Of a stretch of DNA of 7,955 bases, positions 5,479 through 7,955 are shown piece after piece. Made by a program: the position numbers and the translations under genes. Below the pieces are notes generated by a model. It saw only the letters and a program-made list of their open reading frames with translations, was not told the origin of the DNA and ran no database searches. Positions within the stretch are counted from its first letter, which is position 1; each line of letters begins with the position of its first letter. The stretch lies in the NCBI GenBank assembly GCA_020056895.1, contig JAGVGV010000549.1:1-7955 (forward strand), read 5' to 3'. The stretch is from Deltaproteobacteria bacterium (lineage in GTDB: Bacteria; Desulfobacterota; Desulfarculia; Adiutricales; JAGVGV01).

Positions 5479-7212
5479 TCAGCGCTCGATGAACCGCCAG
5501 CAGAGTTTCAGGTGATCTTCGGGAATCCGGGCCGAGGCCAGGCTGACGCCCACCGCCAGAATCAACGATACCGGCAGGGCGATCAGGTTGGGGTCCACGA
5601 AGGCCAAAAGATCCGTGAACGAACCGCCGGCCCCCGGCGCCAGGCCCAACGGCCCTTCCAAAAGCCCCAGGAGCGAAGCGGGGCTCCGATGAACGAACAA
5701 AGTCAGAATCAGGCTGGTCGCCAGACCACCCGCAACGCTGGCCGCGGCCCCGGCCCTGGTCATTCCCTTCCAGTATAATCCCAGGAAATAGGCCGGTAGA
5801 AAAGCCGAAGCGCATAGGCCGAAGAAAAAAGCGGTGGCCGTCGCGATCACCCCGAAGGGCAGGACATACGCCCAGAAAAGAGTCATCACCAGAGTCAGGC
5901 CCACGCCCACCCGAGTCAGCGTGATTTCGCGGCCTTCGCCGCCCTTGCCCAGAGCCATTTCATAAAAATCGCGGCCCAGAGCCGTTCCTCCCGCCTGATA
6001 TTGACTGGAAAGCGTGGCCAGAGCCGCGCCGATCATGACCAAAAGAAAAAGAGCCGCGAACCAGTTCGGCATCATTTGTTCCACGTACGCGGGAATAATG
6101 GCGTCCATGTTCCCCTGGCCCACCACCAGGCTGATGGCCGGGGTAACGATCCGGCCCCCTTCATCCTTCACGACCAACCCCACGGCATCCTTGAGCACGG
6201 CCAGGGCTCCTTCCACCGGAACCGCGCCGAGGCTCTTGACGAACACCGCGTTGGACAGCGCCCCCACCACGAAGGCCACGCCGGTGGTCAGAAGAACGAA
6301 AAATCCGCCGTACGCCACCGCCCGGTGGAGTTCCATATCGCTTTTCACGTTCATGAACCTAAGCACCAACTGCGGCTGAGCCAAAACGCCGATCCCCACC
6401 CCGAACACCAGGGTGGAAAACACCGTCAGGCAGAGCGGCGTGCCTCGATCCAGTCCCACCGTCCAGCCCCCCATGCCTCCGGCCTTGAATTTGGAAGGCG
6501 CCAGATTGGCCAGGTCCGTCACGGCCTGATGGGCGCTGGTCAGGCCCCCCAGTTTGCCGTACGTAACCACCAGCAAAACGACCATCATGGCCACCATGAT
6601 GGTGGCCTGGAACGCGGTGGCGTACGAAACGCCCTTCATGCCTCCGGAGAGCACGTACACCGCCAGCAGAAGCGAAAATCCCACCAACGACCAATGGAAC
6701 ACCGTGGCCGTCAACGCGGGGGAAACCGCCAGCCCCAGGCTCTGAACCAGCCCCTCCATCACCGTGGCTTCGAGCATCCGCGAAATGCCGATGAGAACCG
6801 CCGCGGAATACAAGGGGATGAAAAGGAATACCACCAGTCCGGACAACCCCTGGATGAAGCGGGACTGGAACCGCCGCCCCAAAAATTCGGGAAACGTGTG
6901 GGCGTCCAAAGCAATCCCCATCCGCCGGGTTCTTTTTCCAAAGAACACCATGGCGATGAAAATGCCCACGAAAATATTTAAAACCGTAAGCCACAAAAGA
7001 GAAAAACCAAACACCCCGGCCGCGCCGCCGAAACCGATGATGGCCGCCGTACTGATGAAGGTCCCCCCATAACTCATGGCCGTGATGAAGGGATGCATGG
7101 GCCGGCCGGCCAGCATGTAATCACTGGCCTCCTTGGTTTCCTTCCAGCCCTTGTACGCGAGATAAAAGACAATCGCCAGGTACACCAGGGCCAGGATGAT
7201 CTTGACCGCCAT
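5479..7212 (-). CDS. Sodium:solute symporter (SSS family)
   Basis: This 577-residue inner-membrane protein should couple Na+ entry to uptake of a small solute. About 13 hydrophobic helices can be picked out: roughly residues 4-20, 41-61, 68-90, 121-145, 163-190, 199-218, 258-282, 303-322, 385-402, 434-452, 455-478, 486-507 and 543-561. SSS hallmarks are SDYMLAGRP after the first helix, SGGMKGVSYATAFQA before the sixth, AQPQLVLRFM after the seventh, and the small-residue GAALATLSSQ segment (395-404), which matches the helix that carries the Na2 sodium site. A longer external loop (about 323-384) precedes it. The size fits organic-acid SSS carriers (acetate or other monocarboxylates), but the substrate cannot be assigned. 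The ATG at 7212 follows AGGAGG (7222-7217) closely. The small accessory gene lies upstream on the same strand across a 176-base gap. Confidence 0.93.
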   Translation of the reverse strand: MAVKIILALVYLAIVFYLAYKGWKETKEASDYMLAGRPMHPFITAMSYGGTFISTAAIIGFGGAAGVFGFSLLWLTVLNIFVGIFIAMVFFGKRTRRMGIALDAHTFPEFLGRRFQSRFIQGLSGLVVFLFIPLYSAAVLIGISRMLEATVMEGLVQSLGLAVSPALTATVFHWSLVGFSLLLAVYVLSGGMKGVSYATAFQATIMVAMMVVLLVVTYGKLGGLTSAHQAVTDLANLAPSKFKAGGMGGWTVGLDRGTPLCLTVFSTLVFGVGIGVLAQPQLVLRFMNVKSDMELHRAVAYGGFFVLLTTGVAFVVGALSNAVFVKSLGAVPVEGALAVLKDAVGLVVKDEGGRIVTPAISLVVGQGNMDAIIPAYVEQMMPNWFAALFLLVMIGAALATLSSQYQAGGTALGRDFYEMALGKGGEGREITLTRVGVGLTLVMTLFWAYVLPFGVIATATAFFFGLCASAFLPAYFLGLYWKGMTRAGAAASVAGGLATSLILTLFVHRSPASLLGLLEGPLGLAPGAGGSFTDLLAFVDPNLIALPVSLILAVGVSLASARIPEDHLKLCWRFIER

Positions 7213-7216
7213 CGCT

Positions 7217-7229
7217 CCTCCTGATCAGG
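7217..7229 (-). promoter_or_regulatory. Symporter ribosome binding site overlapping a palindrome
   Basis: AGGAGG (7222-7217) lies 4 bases before the symporter ATG. It shares three bases with the perfect 10-base palindrome CCTGATCAGG (7229-7220). The palindrome could be chance or a small site limiting ribosome access. Confidence 0.5.
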
Positions 7230-7371
7230 ATGAAAAACTTGGGTTGGAAAACGCACCGCACGGCCGGGGGGCGCCATGAGTCGTTGAACCCGCCCAGGGG
7301 GTCCCCGGGGGACCGGAAAGCGAGGTCCAATGGGCCGGTCGCCCCCATAATGTTCCGGTTGCCGTCCGCCT

Positions 7372-7388
7372 CCTTGCCTCGCGCAAGG
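7372..7388. repeat. Hairpin at the 3' end of the accessory gene
   Basis: CCTTGC-ctcgc-GCAAGG forms six perfect pairs and starts at the first base after the accessory stop codon on the minus strand. There is no T tract. It could protect the short upstream message or set the ratio between accessory protein and symporter. The rest of the 176-base gap (7213-7371) shows only GC-rich short palindromes such as 7300-7314 and no convincing open frame. Confidence 0.35.
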
Positions 7389-7568
7389 TCAGGGCAAATG
7401 TTCCTTCAGGCCCCGGTCTTTACGCTCCCATTCGATTTTCGCCTCCAGAAATTCGCCGTACCGGCCCATGTCGTTCCATTTGATCAGGCCGTATACCACG
7501 CATCCCAGGGCGGCCAACAGGCACAGGAGATACGCCAGAGCCATTTCACCGCCGCCGAATCCCAGCAT
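7389..7568 (-). CDS. Symporter small accessory protein, single-helix membrane peptide
   Basis: This 59-residue protein begins MLGFGGGEMALAYLLCLLA, has one transmembrane helix (about 8-30) that ends in GLIKWN, and finishes with a charged, probably cytoplasmic tail (EWERKDRGLKEHLP). Very small proteins with an ML-G start, an ALAYLLC helix and a following Y-G-x-I-x-W-N are known to me as accessory partners encoded beside SSS symporters. The order here, accessory then symporter on one strand, fits. The ATG at 7568 has AAGGAG 9 bases upstream. A longer frame starting with TTG at 7637 has no ribosome site and adds 23 polar residues unlike the family. The partner presumably helps assembly or activity of the symporter, but its exact role is not known to me. 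Confidence 0.85.
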   Translation of the reverse strand: MLGFGGGEMALAYLLCLLAALGCVVYGLIKWNDMGRYGEFLEAKIEWERKDRGLKEHLP

Positions 7569-7577
7569 AAGGGTTCT

Positions 7578-7583
7578 CTCCTT
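7578..7583 (-). promoter_or_regulatory. Ribosome binding site that sets the accessory protein start
   Basis: AAGGAG on the minus strand ends 9 bases before the ATG at 7568. It supports the 59-residue product over the TTG-initiated 82-residue frame. Confidence 0.75.
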
Positions 7584-7660
7584 AAAGGACTTTGAAACCT
7601 CCACCCCGGCCGGAGGGCCGCGGCGGTTCGTGTCCAAACGATTCAGGGGACGGGTACAAG

Positions 7661-7688
7661 ATTACCGGATGGGGCGGGTGAATGTCAA
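7661..7688 (-). promoter_or_regulatory. Promoter candidate of the accessory-symporter unit
   Basis: On the minus strand a perfect TTGACA (7688-7683) is followed after 16 bases by GGTAAT (7666-7661, 4/6). The -35 is exact but the -10 is weak, as in promoters needing an activator. It lies inside the inverted repeat at 7673-7702. Confidence 0.4.
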
Positions 7689-7702
7689 ATTGTCCACCCG
7701 CC
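7673..7702. repeat. Inverted repeat GGCGGGTG / CACCCGCC enclosing the -35 element
   Basis: Arms GGCGGGTG (7673-7680) and CACCCGCC (7695-7702) are perfect over eight bases and enclose 14 bases that contain the TTGACA element. It could be an operator or, if transcribed from the gene upstream, a hairpin. Confidence 0.45.
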
Positions 7703-7706
7703 TTGT

Positions 7707-7730
7707 TCCATTATTACCACGAATAATGGA
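7707..7730. repeat. AT-rich inverted repeat upstream of the accessory-symporter promoter
   Basis: TCCATTATT (7707-7715) and AATAATGGA (7722-7730) are perfect over nine bases around a 6-base centre. It is markedly AT-rich in a GC-rich region and sits 18 bases upstream of the TTGACA element. That layout suits an activator or regulator site better than a terminator, since no T tract follows. Confidence 0.5.
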
Positions 7731-7745
7731 GACCCTCCTGGTTCA

Positions 7746-7777
7746 GGCCGACACGACCGGAACGCCGGTCGGCGGCC
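7746..7777. terminator. Strong hairpin after the partial gene, no T tract
   Basis: An inner stem CGACCGG-aacg-CCGGTCG (7754-7771) is extended by GGCCG (7746-7750) with CGGCC (7773-7777). It begins 37 bases after the stop of the minus-strand gene at 7815 and is a plausible 3' end for it, although no T tract follows. Confidence 0.4.
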
Positions 7778-7814
7778 CGGGGGCGGTGTTGAACGAATTC
7801 AGGTTGGTTCGGTT

Positions 7815-7955
7815 CTATTCGGAATCGTCCTCGCCGCCTTTGGGCTTCAACACCACGGGGAACAAAAGGGGGGCTTTATTCCGTTCCTTTTCCACGTAGC
7901 ACCATTGGACGTCCGCGTCTTCGGGAACGTCTTCCATGTGCCGGGCATAGCTGAC
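7815..7955 (-). CDS. C-terminal fragment of an unidentified protein
   Basis: An open minus-strand frame enters from the right edge and ends with TAG at 7817-7815, giving 46 residues. It reads MEDVPEDADVQWCYVEKE, then the hydrophobic APLLFPVVL and an acidic end KPKGGEDDSE. The acidic, glycine-containing tail and the clean stop before a hairpin-rich gap support a real gene end. I do not recognise the family, and the start and most of the gene are outside the window. Confidence 0.55.
   Translation of the reverse strand, partial: VSYARHMEDVPEDADVQWCYVEKERNKAPLLFPVVLKPKGGEDDSE

Noticed and set aside
6001..6981. 326-residue open frame antisense to the symporter
   Set aside because: It is rich in His, Gln, Pro and Arg with no domain pattern. 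This is the usual antisense shadow of a GC-rich membrane protein gene.
7569..7637. N-terminal extension of the accessory protein from a TTG start
   Set aside because: No ribosome site precedes the TTG, the added residues are polar and unlike the family, and the AAGGAG site for the ATG at 7568 lies inside it.
7468..7899. 143-residue plus-strand open frame across the right-hand gap
   Set aside because: It runs antisense through the accessory gene and the inverted repeats, ends antisense to the partial gene, and has no ribosome site or recognisable motif.
1..7955. CRISPR arrays, tRNA or rRNA genes, insertion sequences, attachment sites
   Set aside because: No regularly spaced repeats, cloverleaf, transposase or integrase frames, or terminal repeats were seen.

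Overview
The window is GC-rich bacterial chromosomal sequence, and nothing in it looks mobile. It encodes a long-chain-type acyl-CoA ligase (5' end outside the window), a PAS-GAF-GGDEF diguanylate cyclase, an amidase-signature hydrolase, a two-CBS-domain protein, and a Na+/solute symporter with a very small membrane partner protein. This mix, and especially the symporter with its roughly 60-residue accessory protein, suggests a proteobacterium or Desulfobacterota (former Deltaproteobacteria) with a fatty-acid or organic-acid based metabolism. That placement is inference from gene content only.

Layout: 1-1076 (+) holds the C-terminal two thirds of the acyl-CoA ligase. It converges on the diguanylate cyclase at 1162-2667 (-) across an 85-base gap that contains two inverted repeats. 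A 447-base gap (2668-3114) then separates the cyclase from the divergently transcribed amidase at 3115-4782 (+). This gap carries one good sigma70-type promoter for each gene. The cyclase promoter would give a leader of about 145 nt that can fold into three stacked helices capped by a GAAA tetraloop. The amidase runs 19 bases into the 3' end of the convergent CBS gene (4764-5246, -). Upstream of the CBS gene is a 232-base gap with a promoter, a hairpin plus T7 tract, a second hairpin and a possible alternative pairing. Next come the symporter (5479-7212, -) and, upstream of it on the same strand, its small accessory gene (7389-7568, -). The last gap (7569-7814) contains three inverted repeats, and the window ends inside an unidentified minus-strand gene (7815-7955).

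How the genes may work together: the small membrane protein and the symporter look like one transport unit, probably for a small organic acid or similar solute (substrate not determinable here). The CBS protein could sense adenosine nucleotides nearby. The amidase resembles, from memory, plant-type fatty acid amide hydrolases rather than typical bacterial amidases. Such an enzyme would release free fatty acids that an acyl-CoA ligase like the neighbouring one could activate, although the two genes are not in one operon. The cyclase makes c-di-GMP under control of its PAS and GAF sensors and probably feeds back through an intact I-site. No complete new multi-gene system is evident. The strongest leads are the structured leader of the cyclase, the possible attenuator ahead of the CBS gene, and the plant-FAAH-like amidase.
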